Source: CAYOID01 sp964573115 (GTDB lineage: Bacteria; Desulfobacterota; Desulfovibrionia; Desulfovibrionales; Desulfothermaceae). Taken from it: a stretch of 11,964 nt of DNA. How positions within the stretch are numbered: the first letter of the stretch is position 1; each line of letters starts with the position of its first letter. Below the pieces are notes generated by a model. That model was not told the origin of the DNA. It was given only the letters and a program-made list of their open reading frames with translations, and did not search any database. A program made the position numbers and the translations under genes. The stretch covers positions 1 to 11,964 of the forward strand of contig CAZNIP010000088.1 of the NCBI GenBank assembly GCA_964573115.1, given 5' to 3'. This document shows positions 1 through 7,432 of the stretch, one piece after another.

Positions 1-21
1 TATGCGCCGCAGGCGGGCATC

Positions 22-51
22 TTTGCCCCGGGGAGGGTCGCCCGGGGCAAA
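22..51. other. GC-rich stem-loop downstream of the MinD-PilB fusion gene
   Basis: An 11-bp perfect inverted repeat (TTTGCCCCGGG at 22-32 and its complement at 41-51) encloses an 8-base loop. It lies about 150 bases past the stop codon of the fusion gene, in a stretch (1-200) where I see no gene. The hairpin is very stable, but on the minus strand it is followed by AAAGATGCC rather than a U-tract, so it is not a textbook intrinsic terminator. It may still end transcription, protect a 3' end, or be a dispersed repeat. Confidence 0.5.
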
Positions 52-200
52 AAGGTCTCTCCCGTCCCTCCCTGTCCTCTTTGTCAAGCGACCATCGGGA
101 GCGGGTGGTTAAAAGATTCTTGAAACTCTTTCTCCAACCTCACTGGCCTCTGTGTGGGTAAAGACCTGGCCGCTGGCAAAACTGACCAGGGTCCCCCCGG

Positions 201-2978
201 TCACTCCGCGGCCAGAGGCAGGATCTCCTCGATGGAGGTCAAGCCCTCTTCAGCCTTGGTCAGAGCGATATGCTCCAGGCTCATCATGCCGTTTTTCACA
301 GCCAGCTCCTTGAGGGTGGAGGATGATTCACTCCTCAGGACAGCCCTTTTGATGTCTTCGTTCGGGGTCAGATACTCGTAGATCATGATCCGGCCCTTGT
401 AGCCGGTTGAGTTGCAGGCCTTGCACCCCACGGCCTTGCAGATCTGGGCCCCGTTCTGGGGCATGACGCCGTACTGACCGGCCTTGAGCTTGATTTCGGC
501 TTCGGGGTCGGGCTCCTTGCATTTGTCGCACAACCGCCTGATCAAGCGCTGGGACATGGTTCCAATGATGCTCGCACTGATCAGGTAGGGTTCGATGCCC
601 ATGTCGGCAAGACGGACAAAGACCTCGGCCGCAGAATTCGTGTGCAGGGTGGAGACCAGGAGGTGGCCGGTGAGCGCGGCCTGGATCCCGATCTGGGCCG
701 TTTCGCTGTCCCTGATCTCCCCAACGGTGATCACGTCCGGGTCGTGGCGCAGGATCTGCCTCAGCCCCCGGGCGAAGGTGAAGCCGATGGACTCCCTGAT
801 CTGGACCTGGCAGACCCCGGGCATCTCATACTCCACCGGATCTTCCAGGGTGATGATGTTCTTGCCCAGAAAAACCGGCTCCTGCAGACAGGAGTAAATG
901 GTCGAGCTCTTGCCGCTGCCGGTTGGCCCGGTGATGAGAATCATGCCGTAGGGTTTGGAAATGGTCCGCCTGATGAGGTCGACATCCTTCTTGTAGAGCC
1001 CGATGTCGTCCAGCTTCATGACCCCCTTGTCCTTGTCCAGAATCCGGATGACCACCGACTCGCCGAACACCGTGGGCATGCATGAGAAGCGCAGATCCAC
1101 GCCTTTGTTGCCCACCTTGATCTTGGCCCGCCCGTCCTGAGGCAAGCGCCGCTCGGCAATGTTCATGTTGGAGAGGATTTTCATCCTGGCCACCAGGGAG
1201 GACAGGCGATCCTTGGGCAGGTTCAGCTCCCGGTGGAGCTTGCCGTCGATGCGGAAATCGACGTTCACCTTTTTCGGTTCCGGATTGATGTGGATGTCGC
1301 TGGCCTTCTTCTTGACCCCTGTCTTGAGGATGTGGTTGACCAGGGCGATGATCGTCTCTTCCTTGCCTGAGCTCTCGGTGATGTCGTACTCGTCGTCGTC
1401 GGACTGCACGATCTCATCCAGGTCGGTCTCGCTGAGCATCAGGTCCTCGAACTCTTCGGACTCCTCCCCGGTCTCCTGGGCTATGTACTCGTCCAGGGCG
1501 TCGTTGATGGACTTCTGCGAGGCGATGTACTCCTTGACGGTCAGGCCGGTGATGAACTGGAGCTCCTCCTTGGCGTTGGTGATCGCCGGCTCTGGAAAGG
1601 CGACCCGGAGCTCGTTCTTGTGAATTTCAAAGGGAAAGATGTTGTATTTCTTGCACGTTTCAGGGGCAACCTGCTGGGAGGCAAACGGGTCCACCTGATA
1701 GGTGCTCAAGTCCACATAGGGCAGCCCGAAACGCAGGGCCAGGGCCAGGGCCAGCTGTTCCTCGGAAATGAACTTCATCTCCACCAGGACCTGCCCCAAA
1801 CGCTTGGACCGGTCCTTCTGCTGCTCCTCCAGGGCCTGCTCGAGCTGATCCTGGCTCAACAGGCCGACCGCACAGAGGATCTCGCCGATTTTCTGATTGA
1901 CCCAGTTCTTCTGCCTCTTGAGGGCATCAGAGACGTCCCCGGGGTTGACCATACCCTGGCTGACCAGGATCTCCCCGATGGGTTTCTCCCGCAGCTCGTT
2001 CTGGGTCTGCAGCCCTTTTTCGAGCTGCTCAGTGGTGATCATCCCCTCCTGAATCAGACTTTCACCGATCAGGGTTCCGGTCTGGACCGGCCGGTCCTGT
2101 TCAGAATGGTCCTGGTCCGGGTCCGGTTCATGGGACTGGGGTTCAGAGGCCTGAGCATCCTGCGACGATGGCTCGCTGAGGTCGAGCACAACCTGAAGAT
2201 CTTTGCCCCTTCTGATCTTGCGCCGGTTGTCCCACATCACAGCCGCTGTGTTGTCAACGGCCCTGGCCGCCTGGCTGTTCGGAAAGCTGAGCACGAAAGG
2301 GGTCTGCGTGGCCACGGCCTGCTGGACGCTCTGATCCTGGGGGATGTGGCCCATGAACTTCAGGCTGACCTGCAGGTGCTTTTCGGTGGCGGCAGAGAGT
2401 CTTTTGAAGATGCTCGAGGCGTGGTGAGCGGATCGGGCCTGATTGACCCAGATGTAGAAGGGCCTGTTCTGGCCCCGTTCATGGGACAGCTTGATCAGGG
2501 CGTAGGCATCGGTCAGGGACGTGGGTTCCGGGGTGACCACGACGATGGGGATGCTGGCTGCCTGGAGCCAGTTCATGACCTCTGCGGTGATGCCGGCCCC
2601 GACGTCGATGAGCAGGAGCTCGAAGAACGAGAGATCCTTGAGCACAGCCGCGAGCTCGTGCTTCTTTTCAAAGGACAGGTTGGGAACGCTGTCCAGGGCT
2701 GTGCCCCCGGACAGGAGCTTGAGCCCTTCAGGAGCCTGAAACAGAGCCTGATCCAGGGATTGGCGGCCCTCCAGGACATCGGCCAGAGAAAACTCCGGGG
2801 ATTCCCCCAGGAGGACTTCGGCATTGGCCACACCCATGTCCGCGTCAAGGAGGCAGGTTGAGGGGCATCGCCGGGCCAGGGCCAGGCCCAGGTTCAGGGA
2901 GAGGTTGGTCTTGCCCACGCCTCCCTTGCCGCTGGCAATGCTGATGATGATGTTCGAGGTCTCGACGTCTTTCTGCAT
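201..2978 (-). CDS. MinD/FlhG-like ATPase fused to MshEN-type repeats and a PilB/GspE motor ATPase
   Basis: This 925-residue protein has three parts. Residues 8-265 are a MinD/ParA-family ATPase closest in style to FlhG, with deviant Walker A KGGVGKTN (18-25), DADMGVAN (45-52) and a LLLIDVGAG strand (121-129). After an acidic, Gln/Asp/Pro-rich linker (266-300), residues 304-423 form four tandem 30-residue units of the IGEhL...G...QL..AL..Q type, leading into the usual N-terminal domain of GspE/PilB/MshE. A second acidic linker (about 502-540) precedes a full secretion/pilus ATPase: ERRLPQDGR (609-617), Walker A GPTGSGKS (684-691), Asp box around LRHDPD (743-748), Walker B VITVGEIRD (749-757), His box around TGHLLVSTLHT (770-780), and paired CxxC zinc motifs (817/820, 852/855). 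All motor motifs look intact. The family powers pilus assembly or type II secretion at the inner membrane. The MinD part could position it or tie it to polarity (inference). No pilin, secretin or other pilus gene is in the window. The ATG has only a weak, distant ribosome site (AGGT), but no better start precedes the P-loop. Confidence 0.93.
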   Translation of the reverse strand: MQKDVETSNIIISIASGKGGVGKTNLSLNLGLALARRCPSTCLLDADMGVANAEVLLGESPEFSLADVLEGRQSLDQALFQAPEGLKLLSGGTALDSVPNLSFEKKHELAAVLKDLSFFELLLIDVGAGITAEVMNWLQAASIPIVVVTPEPTSLTDAYALIKLSHERGQNRPFYIWVNQARSAHHASSIFKRLSAATEKHLQVSLKFMGHIPQDQSVQQAVATQTPFVLSFPNSQAARAVDNTAAVMWDNRRKIRRGKDLQVVLDLSEPSSQDAQASEPQSHEPDPDQDHSEQDRPVQTGTLIGESLIQEGMITTEQLEKGLQTQNELREKPIGEILVSQGMVNPGDVSDALKRQKNWVNQKIGEILCAVGLLSQDQLEQALEEQQKDRSKRLGQVLVEMKFISEEQLALALALRFGLPYVDLSTYQVDPFASQQVAPETCKKYNIFPFEIHKNELRVAFPEPAITNAKEELQFITGLTVKEYIASQKSINDALDEYIAQETGEESEEFEDLMLSETDLDEIVQSDDDEYDITESSGKEETIIALVNHILKTGVKKKASDIHINPEPKKVNVDFRIDGKLHRELNLPKDRLSSLVARMKILSNMNIAERRLPQDGRAKIKVGNKGVDLRFSCMPTVFGESVVIRILDKDKGVMKLDDIGLYKKDVDLIRRTISKPYGMILITGPTGSGKSSTIYSCLQEPVFLGKNIITLEDPVEYEMPGVCQVQIRESIGFTFARGLRQILRHDPDVITVGEIRDSETAQIGIQAALTGHLLVSTLHTNSAAEVFVRLADMGIEPYLISASIIGTMSQRLIRRLCDKCKEPDPEAEIKLKAGQYGVMPQNGAQICKAVGCKACNSTGYKGRIMIYEYLTPNEDIKRAVLRSESSSTLKELAVKNGMMSLEHIALTKAEEGLTSIEEILPLAAE

Positions 2979-3010
2979 TGTGGGCCGACCTGGTCAAAGG
3001 GTACAGGGGG

Positions 3011-3042
3011 TGTCCGGCCTGTCCGCCGACGGGTTCCGGACA
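3011..3042. other. Stem-loop between second permease and fusion gene
   Basis: A 7-bp inverted repeat (TGTCCGG at 3011-3017, CCGGACA at 3036-3042) with an 18-base GC-rich loop sits in the 123-base gap after the permease stop. It could terminate the transport operon, but no U-run follows on the minus strand. It lies just upstream of the fusion gene's start (2978), so it could instead act in that gene's leader. I see no convincing sigma70 or sigma54 promoter in this gap. Confidence 0.3.
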
Positions 3043-3101
3043 GAGTCACTCGAAAGACCTAGCAGAACAGGCCCGGATGTTCAATTTAAAACTGTTCCCG
3101 C

Positions 3102-3887
3102 TCAGAGCAGCCCTTTTTTCCGGTAGGTCCGGTTCAGGAAGAGATCCACGAGAATGAAGAGCAGGATGGGCAAAACGAGGAAGATCAGGGTCAGAAAGGA
3201 GGCCAGAGCCCTGTTGGATGAGTTGAGCAGAGGAAAGAGGGTTCCGGTGAAGGAGGGCACGGTCCCGCCCCCAATGAGAAAGACGAGGAAGTACTCGGAA
3301 AAGGCCACGAGAAAGACCACGCTCCCGCCGGCAATGATCGAGGGCATGAGCAGGGGCAGCTCGATGGACCAGGCAATCCTCCACCAGACAGCGCCGAGGT
3401 TGTGGGCGCAGACCCTGTACTCCTCCCCAAGCACGGAAAAGCCGGTCACCAGGGAGCGCAGCATGTAGGGATAGCTGAAAATGGCCAGAATGAGGACCAC
3501 TCCGGCAAACGTGTCGGCCAGACCGATCTTGATGAACACAAAGTGCAGCCCCATGGCAAAGGTCATGGACGGGACCAGGGCCGGTGTGAGCAGCAACCCT
3601 TCCAACAGGCTCTGCCCCCTGAAAGCGGTTCGAGCAAAGGTCGCTGCAGGGAAGAAGCACATGACCAGGGTCACCAGGGCCGTGGTCAGGGAATAGGCCA
3701 GTGAGAACCCTATGGCCCGGATGAGCGTCCCGGACTGCTCCAGAACGGCGGACAGGGCCCTGACGTTCATCTCCTGAGGCCAGAGATGGGGGTAGCTCCA
3801 CCCCGGAGCCAGGCTTGAGACGGCCAGGACCCCAACCGGCAGCCCGAACAGGACCGCCAAAAGCACAACCAACCCCAGATGCCTCAC
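3102..3887 (-). CDS. ABC transporter inner-membrane permease (second permease)
   Basis: A 261-residue integral membrane protein of the binding-protein-dependent transport permease family. It shows about six hydrophobic segments and a clear EAA coupling loop near the middle (EEYRVCAHNLGA, then ELPLLMP about ten residues later) for contact with the ABC ATPase. I chose the GTG at 3887: it has GGAG seven bases upstream and starts directly before the first membrane helix (LVVLLAVLFGLPVGVL). The reading frame is open back to a TTG at 3983, but that extra stretch is A/T-rich, Cys-rich, lacks a ribosome site and overlaps a promoter-like sequence. With the permease at 4214-5101 it would form a heterodimeric pore serving the binding protein and ATPase upstream. 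In E. coli YnjC, by contrast, the two permease halves are one chain. It is set apart from its partner by 326 bases, unlike the tight spacing elsewhere in the operon. Confidence 0.85.
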   Translation of the reverse strand: MRHLGLVVLLAVLFGLPVGVLAVSSLAPGWSYPHLWPQEMNVRALSAVLEQSGTLIRAIGFSLAYSLTTALVTLVMCFFPAATFARTAFRGQSLLEGLLLTPALVPSMTFAMGLHFVFIKIGLADTFAGVVLILAIFSYPYMLRSLVTGFSVLGEEYRVCAHNLGAVWWRIAWSIELPLLMPSIIAGGSVVFLVAFSEYFLVFLIGGGTVPSFTGTLFPLLNSSNRALASFLTLIFLVLPILLFILVDLFLNRTYRKKGLL

Positions 3888-3955
3888 ACCCTGACTCCGA
3901 TGTGCAACGTCCGATTGGCAGATGTGACAGCAGAAAAACAAATCATAACGCTTTG

Positions 3956-3983
3956 ATTGTATGTGTTCTCGTATGAGACTCAA
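3956..3983 (-). promoter_or_regulatory. Sigma70-like promoter ahead of the second permease
   Basis: On the minus strand, TTGAGT (3978-3983; four of six consensus bases) is followed after 16 bases by TACAAT (3956-3961; five of six). Transcription would start near 3949, leaving a leader of about 60 bases before the GTG at 3887 with its GGAG site. The local sequence is A/T-rich compared with the genes around it. The call is from consensus match only. Confidence 0.45.
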
Positions 3984-3994
3984 TCACAGGTGTT

Positions 3995-4138
3995 CAGGTT
4001 TCGGGTGTCGGGTTTCAGGAAGAAGGACTTCAAGTGCAGTGACTGGACAGAGTTTCATCCCTGATCAAACTGGCCGGGAAACTGTTTTCTCGTCACGTCG
4101 GGAATCTTTTCTGTCCTCAACCTTGAACCCTGAACCTG
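3995..4138. repeat. MITE-like element bounded by imperfect inverted repeats
   Basis: The 25 bases at 3995-4019, starting CAGGTTTCGGGTG, align with the reverse complement of 4115-4138, starting CAGGTTCAGGG. The match is imperfect, with small gaps, and continues a few bases inward (AAGAA versus CAGAA). The arms enclose about 95 bases with no coding potential that I recognise. The whole is 144 bases and sits in the only long intergenic gap of the transport operon. Such short elements built from TTCAGG/TTCGGG words resemble non-autonomous mobile elements or dispersed intergenic repeats. No target-site duplication is obvious. Confidence 0.5.
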
Positions 4139-4165
4139 TCAGCCCAGGCCAGAGGCAGGGCTGAC
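4138..4165. other. 8-bp stem-loop after the first permease gene
   Basis: GTCAGCCC (4138-4145) and GGGCTGAC (4158-4165) form a perfect stem with a 12-base loop, about 50 bases past the stop codon of the first permease. No U-tract follows on either strand, so I do not call it a terminator. It might weaken read-through or stabilise the upstream mRNA, and it directly abuts the inverted-repeat element at 3995-4138. Confidence 0.35.
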
Positions 4166-4213
4166 TCTTGGATTCTGAATTCATGTGGCTGCTTCATGGT
4201 CTTTGCAGCCGCA

Positions 4214-5101
4214 TCAGACCTTCCGCTCCCCGCTCTCCAGCCTGGAGACCACCCGGGAGTACATGATGATGAACAGGACGGCAAAGACGAACATGAGCAC
4301 CAGGATGGCCATGGCCTCAGGCCGCTGATTCAGGCTTCCCCTGAAGTAGAGGTTGAAGACGTGGATGCTCAGCATCCCGGGGCGGCTTTCGCTCAGCAGG
4401 GCTGGAATGTCGAAGGCCCCGAAGCTGTAGAGAAAGAGAATGATGAACGCGGTGTGCACAGCCGGAACGACCCTGGGCAGGACAATGGTCATGAAGGTTC
4501 GGGTCCTGGTGGCCCCGAGCATGACAGCGGTCTGGATCTGTCTGCGATCGAACCTGACGAGCATGGTCATCACCAGGAGCATGGCAAAAGGGGTGCCTTT
4601 GAAGGCATAGGCCAGGATCATGCCCAGACCCAGGCCGGAGTAGAGGATGTTCGGAAACTGCTGCGGCGACTGGATGAATCCCAGGGAGTGGGCCAGGGAG
4701 GCCAGGAGACCCGACTGGCTCCAGAAGACGAGCACGACGAAGGCCACGGAGATGTGCGGCAGAATCAGAGGAATTTTGTACATCAGGGCCAGATTCTGGA
4801 GCCGGGGCGGCAGCTTCCAGACCCAGTAGGCCAGGAGGGTGCCGGCACTGACGGCAATCAGGGCGGAGGCTCCGGCCACCCAGGTGGAAAAGAGAAAGGA
4901 GACCAGGAAAAACCTGTCCGCAAAGAGCGACCTGTAGGCTGAGGCCAGACCGCCTTCGTGGGGCAGGGGGGTGTACAGGCCCATGGACTGGCACACGGTG
5001 AGCAGGATGCCGCCGCAGAAGAGGAGGCCGAAGGGGATGAGCAGGGGGCTGAGACCTGACCAGACCCTGAAGGGATCCTTTCTGTTCCGGGCCGCGTTCA
5101 T
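4214..5101 (-). CDS. ABC transporter inner-membrane permease (first permease)
   Basis: A 295-residue membrane protein with about six transmembrane segments (for example LLIPFGLLFCGGILLTVC near the N-terminus and ILVLMFVFAVLFIIMYS near the C-terminus). Its coupling loop has the permease pattern AVMLGATRTRT followed by LPRVVPAVHTA, the contact point for the ABC ATPase. It would form half of the membrane channel for the solute delivered by the upstream binding protein. I chose the ATG at 5101, which places a short basic N-terminus (MNAARNRK) before the first helix. A GTG at 5149, nine bases after the binding-protein stop, would add 16 residues, but its AGGA lies only two bases away and the added codons are less G/C-rich at third positions. 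Neither start has a strong ribosome site, so translational coupling to the upstream gene is likely. The family assignment is firm; the substrate is not. Confidence 0.87.
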   Translation of the reverse strand: MNAARNRKDPFRVWSGLSPLLIPFGLLFCGGILLTVCQSMGLYTPLPHEGGLASAYRSLFADRFFLVSFLFSTWVAGASALIAVSAGTLLAYWVWKLPPRLQNLALMYKIPLILPHISVAFVVLVFWSQSGLLASLAHSLGFIQSPQQFPNILYSGLGLGMILAYAFKGTPFAMLLVMTMLVRFDRRQIQTAVMLGATRTRTFMTIVLPRVVPAVHTAFIILFLYSFGAFDIPALLSESRPGMLSIHVFNLYFRGSLNQRPEAMAILVLMFVFAVLFIIMYSRVVSRLESGERKV

Positions 5102-5158
5102 GGGGTTCGCTTCGGCATGGTTCGCTGAACACCGTGGAGGGACCTTCACGGTCCTGGT

Positions 5159-6376
5159 TCAGTTCTGCAGGACGTGCTCTTCCCAGCCCTTTTCCAAAGC
5201 TTCCAGGTAGGCTGAGGGGATTTCTGGGACAGCGGCTGCGGACAGCTCAGAAGGGCTGAGCGTGGCCTCGCCCAGGTCGACCCCGGCAAAGAGCTCTCTC
5301 TCCGCCTGGCTCAGGGCCCGCATGTCCAGAACAGGGAAGTCGCCCCAGTTTTCGGGCCTGTATTTTGAAAGCTGAGCCTCCACAGACATGAGAAAGTTGG
5401 CCAGGACCATGGCTCCGGGAGGATTGGGGGCATTGAAGGGCACCGCCGTGAAATGGGTGTTGAAGAGCGAGCCCTCCTGCATGACAGAGGTTCGGACCGA
5501 GTCTGGATAGGTCCCCTCCAGGATTTTGTTCTGGGCGTGGGGTGGGTGATAGGACATGGAGAGCAGGGTCTCCCCCCTGGCAAAGAGCGTGTCCAGGGTG
5601 GCGCTGTCTTTGGGGTAGGTCCGGCCCTGCTGCCACAGGGAGGGCTCCAGCTCGTTCAGGAAGGCCCAGAGCTTGGGGGCCTGCCGGGCAAAGAGATCGG
5701 GATCGAAGCCGTCCATGTACTGTTCATGGCCTCCGGTCACGGCGTAGAAGACCTGGCGGATGAAGGCCGAACCCGTGAAATCAGGGGGCTGGGGGTAGGT
5801 GAACTGCCCCGGATGCCGCCTGACCCAGCCCTTGAGGTCCATCAGGGACTGCGGCGGCTCCTTGAGCCGGGCTGAGTCGAACTCGAACACGAAGTAGGCC
5901 CGCCCGAAGGGGGCCTCGTACCCCTCCACCGGGAACCCGAAATCCGTGGCCACGGTGCTCGGATCGATGTAGGCCTTGAAGTTGGGCAGTCCGGGGGCGA
6001 AGGCTCCCAGGAGCAGCCCGGCCCGTTTGGCGTTCTTGAAATTTTCGCCGTTGATCCAGAGCAGGTCGAGGCTGCCGCTGCGTTTGCCGGCAGCCTTTTC
6101 CGTCAGGAGCTTGTTCACGAACACGCTGGCATCCATGGGCACTCTGACGACGTCGATATCGAAACGCTGGCGCATTTCCCGGGCGACATAGGTGTCCACC
6201 CAGGCGTTGACATGGGACCACCCACCGTACATGGCCCATCTGACCTCGCTCCCCCTGGCCGCCTTGACCATGGCGGAGTAGGGCTCGTTGAGCCAGTCCC
6301 TCTCACCGTACCCTGGACTGGAGGCGAGCAGGGTCAGCAGGCTCACGGCGAGAACGCAGACAGTTCGGATCAGCAT
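5159..6376 (-). CDS. Secreted ABC solute-binding protein, YnjB type
   Basis: A 405-residue periplasmic binding protein. It begins with a Sec signal peptide: MLIR, a hydrophobic stretch (VCVLAVSLLTLLASS) and a likely cleavage near SPGYG-ER (about residues 20-25). No lipobox cysteine is seen, so it should be free in the periplasm. The mature part has the features I associate with the YnjB family (iron(III)/polyamine-like fold): an early YGGW motif, VNKLLTEKAAG, then DLLWINGENF, a hallmark stretch, and a later PQPPDFTGSAF segment. YnjBCD is often called a putative thiamine transporter, but its substrate is not settled. A clear ribosome site (AAAGGGGG) precedes the ATG. The gene sits between the ATPase (36-base gap) and the first permease, as expected for one operon. 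Confidence is high for a binding protein, moderate for the YnjB subfamily and low for any substrate. Confidence 0.88.
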   Translation of the reverse strand: MLIRTVCVLAVSLLTLLASSPGYGERDWLNEPYSAMVKAARGSEVRWAMYGGWSHVNAWVDTYVAREMRQRFDIDVVRVPMDASVFVNKLLTEKAAGKRSGSLDLLWINGENFKNAKRAGLLLGAFAPGLPNFKAYIDPSTVATDFGFPVEGYEAPFGRAYFVFEFDSARLKEPPQSLMDLKGWVRRHPGQFTYPQPPDFTGSAFIRQVFYAVTGGHEQYMDGFDPDLFARQAPKLWAFLNELEPSLWQQGRTYPKDSATLDTLFARGETLLSMSYHPPHAQNKILEGTYPDSVRTSVMQEGSLFNTHFTAVPFNAPNPPGAMVLANFLMSVEAQLSKYRPENWGDFPVLDMRALSQAERELFAGVDLGEATLSPSELSAAAVPEIPSAYLEALEKGWEEHVLQN

Positions 6377-6412
6377 GTTTGCCCCCTTTGGCTCGGGTTC
6401 GCGGACATGATA

Positions 6413-7432
6413 CTAGACCAGCTCCAGGTTCTGCAGTGACAGCATGGCTGACGGCGACCAGGGCTGTTCGCCGTCAGCCCAGGTCTGGCTCTTCAGGCTC
6501 AAGCTGACCCGCTGTCCCAGGGGGAATGATTCGTTCTGACAGTAGACGGTCAGGGCGGTTTCCCCGAGCTGGACCGAGTAGGCGATGTAGTGCCCGGCAA
6601 AGGTCACGTCAACGACCCTGGCCGGTCCCTGATCGTCAGCGGTCATGGACAGTGTTTCCGGTCTGGCGAAGATCTGGGCCTGCAGGGGCATCCGGCTCTC
6701 CAGGCCCAGGTATGGATACAGGGAGTTGGGGATGGTGTTCACCGGGCCCAGAAAGCTGGCCACTTCAAAGGAGCTGGGGGAAAAGTAGATCTGCCTGGGG
6801 GTGTCGAACTGCTTCAACGAGCCCTCGAGAAGGATGCCGATCTTGTCCGACATGGCAAAGGCCTCCTCCAGGTCGTGGGTCACGCTGATGGTCGGGATTC
6901 TGAACTCCTTCTGGGTCCTGCGGATGAACCTGGCGGTTTCCATTTTCAGGTTGCGGTCCAGATTGGCGAAGGGCTCGTCCAGGAGCAGGACCGCCGGGTT
7001 GACCACCATGGCCCTGGCAATGGCCACCCTCTGCCTCTGACCCGCGGAGAGCTGAGCCGGGTAACGGTCGGCCTGCCCCTGGAGATGAAAGTAGGACAGC
7101 ATGCGCTGCACCCGGTCCTGGACCTCCTTCTTCTTCACTTTCCGGGCCTTGAGGCCAAAGGCCACGTTGTCCCGGACCGTCATGTTCGGAAAGAGGACAT
7201 AGTCCTGAAAGACGAGGATGACCGGGTTCATCTTGGTCACCGGGCTGGAGAAGGACACCTGGCCGCTGTCCTGCCGGTCGAGCTGGGCGATGATCTTCAA
7301 GAGGGTGGTCTTGCCCACGCCCGAAGGACCGATGATGGACACCAGCTCGTGTCCCTGGACCTGAAAGCTGATCCGGTCGAGCACGGTCAGATCCCTGAAG
7401 CGCCTGGTCACTGCACTGAGCTCAAGATCCAT
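6413..7432 (-). CDS. ABC transporter ATP-binding protein
   Basis: A 339-residue ATPase that energises the importer at the inner face of the membrane. All catalytic motifs are visible: Walker A GPSGVGKT (35-42), Q-loop LVFQDY (Q76), signature LSAGQRQRV (128-136), Walker B VLLLDEP (148-154), D-loop ANLD, and switch histidine in SVTHD (H186). The second glycine of the LSGGQ signature is alanine, a common tolerated change. The C-terminal third (about 235-339), with FARPETLSMT, looks like the TOBE-type regulatory domain of the PotA/FbpC/ThiQ group, so substrate or solute feedback on the ATPase is possible. The ATG lies inside the end of the kinase gene (25-base overlap, 7408-7432), which implies translational coupling; the ribosome site is weak. 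Confidence 0.93.
   Translation of the reverse strand: MDLELSAVTRRFRDLTVLDRISFQVQGHELVSIIGPSGVGKTTLLKIIAQLDRQDSGQVSFSSPVTKMNPVILVFQDYVLFPNMTVRDNVAFGLKARKVKKKEVQDRVQRMLSYFHLQGQADRYPAQLSAGQRQRVAIARAMVVNPAVLLLDEPFANLDRNLKMETARFIRRTQKEFRIPTISVTHDLEEAFAMSDKIGILLEGSLKQFDTPRQIYFSPSSFEVASFLGPVNTIPNSLYPYLGLESRMPLQAQIFARPETLSMTADDQGPARVVDVTFAGHYIAYSVQLGETALTVYCQNESFPLGQRVSLSLKSQTWADGEQPWSPSAMLSLQNLELV

Noticed and set aside
60..115. TTGACA-like -35 box on the minus strand near 104
   Set aside because: No acceptable -10 box occurs 15-19 bases downstream, where the sequence is purine/GC-rich; any target gene would lie outside the window.
1620..2861. Long plus-strand open frame (413 codons) opposite the fusion gene
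   Set aside because: It lies wholly antisense to the conserved MinD and MshEN coding region and encodes a low-complexity Gly/Leu/Gln-rich product with no domain; it follows from the G/C bias at third codon positions.
3888..3983. Longer second permease starting at TTG 3983
   Set aside because: The added 32 residues are Cys/Phe/Arg-rich and unlike a permease N-terminus, no ribosome site precedes the TTG, and the TTG is part of a promoter-like -35 box. GTG 3887 has GGAG at good spacing.
4117..4197. 26-codon minus-strand frame (starting MKQPHEF) after the first permease
   Set aside because: There is no ribosome site, no motif, and its end lies within the inverted-repeat arm; it is probably chance.
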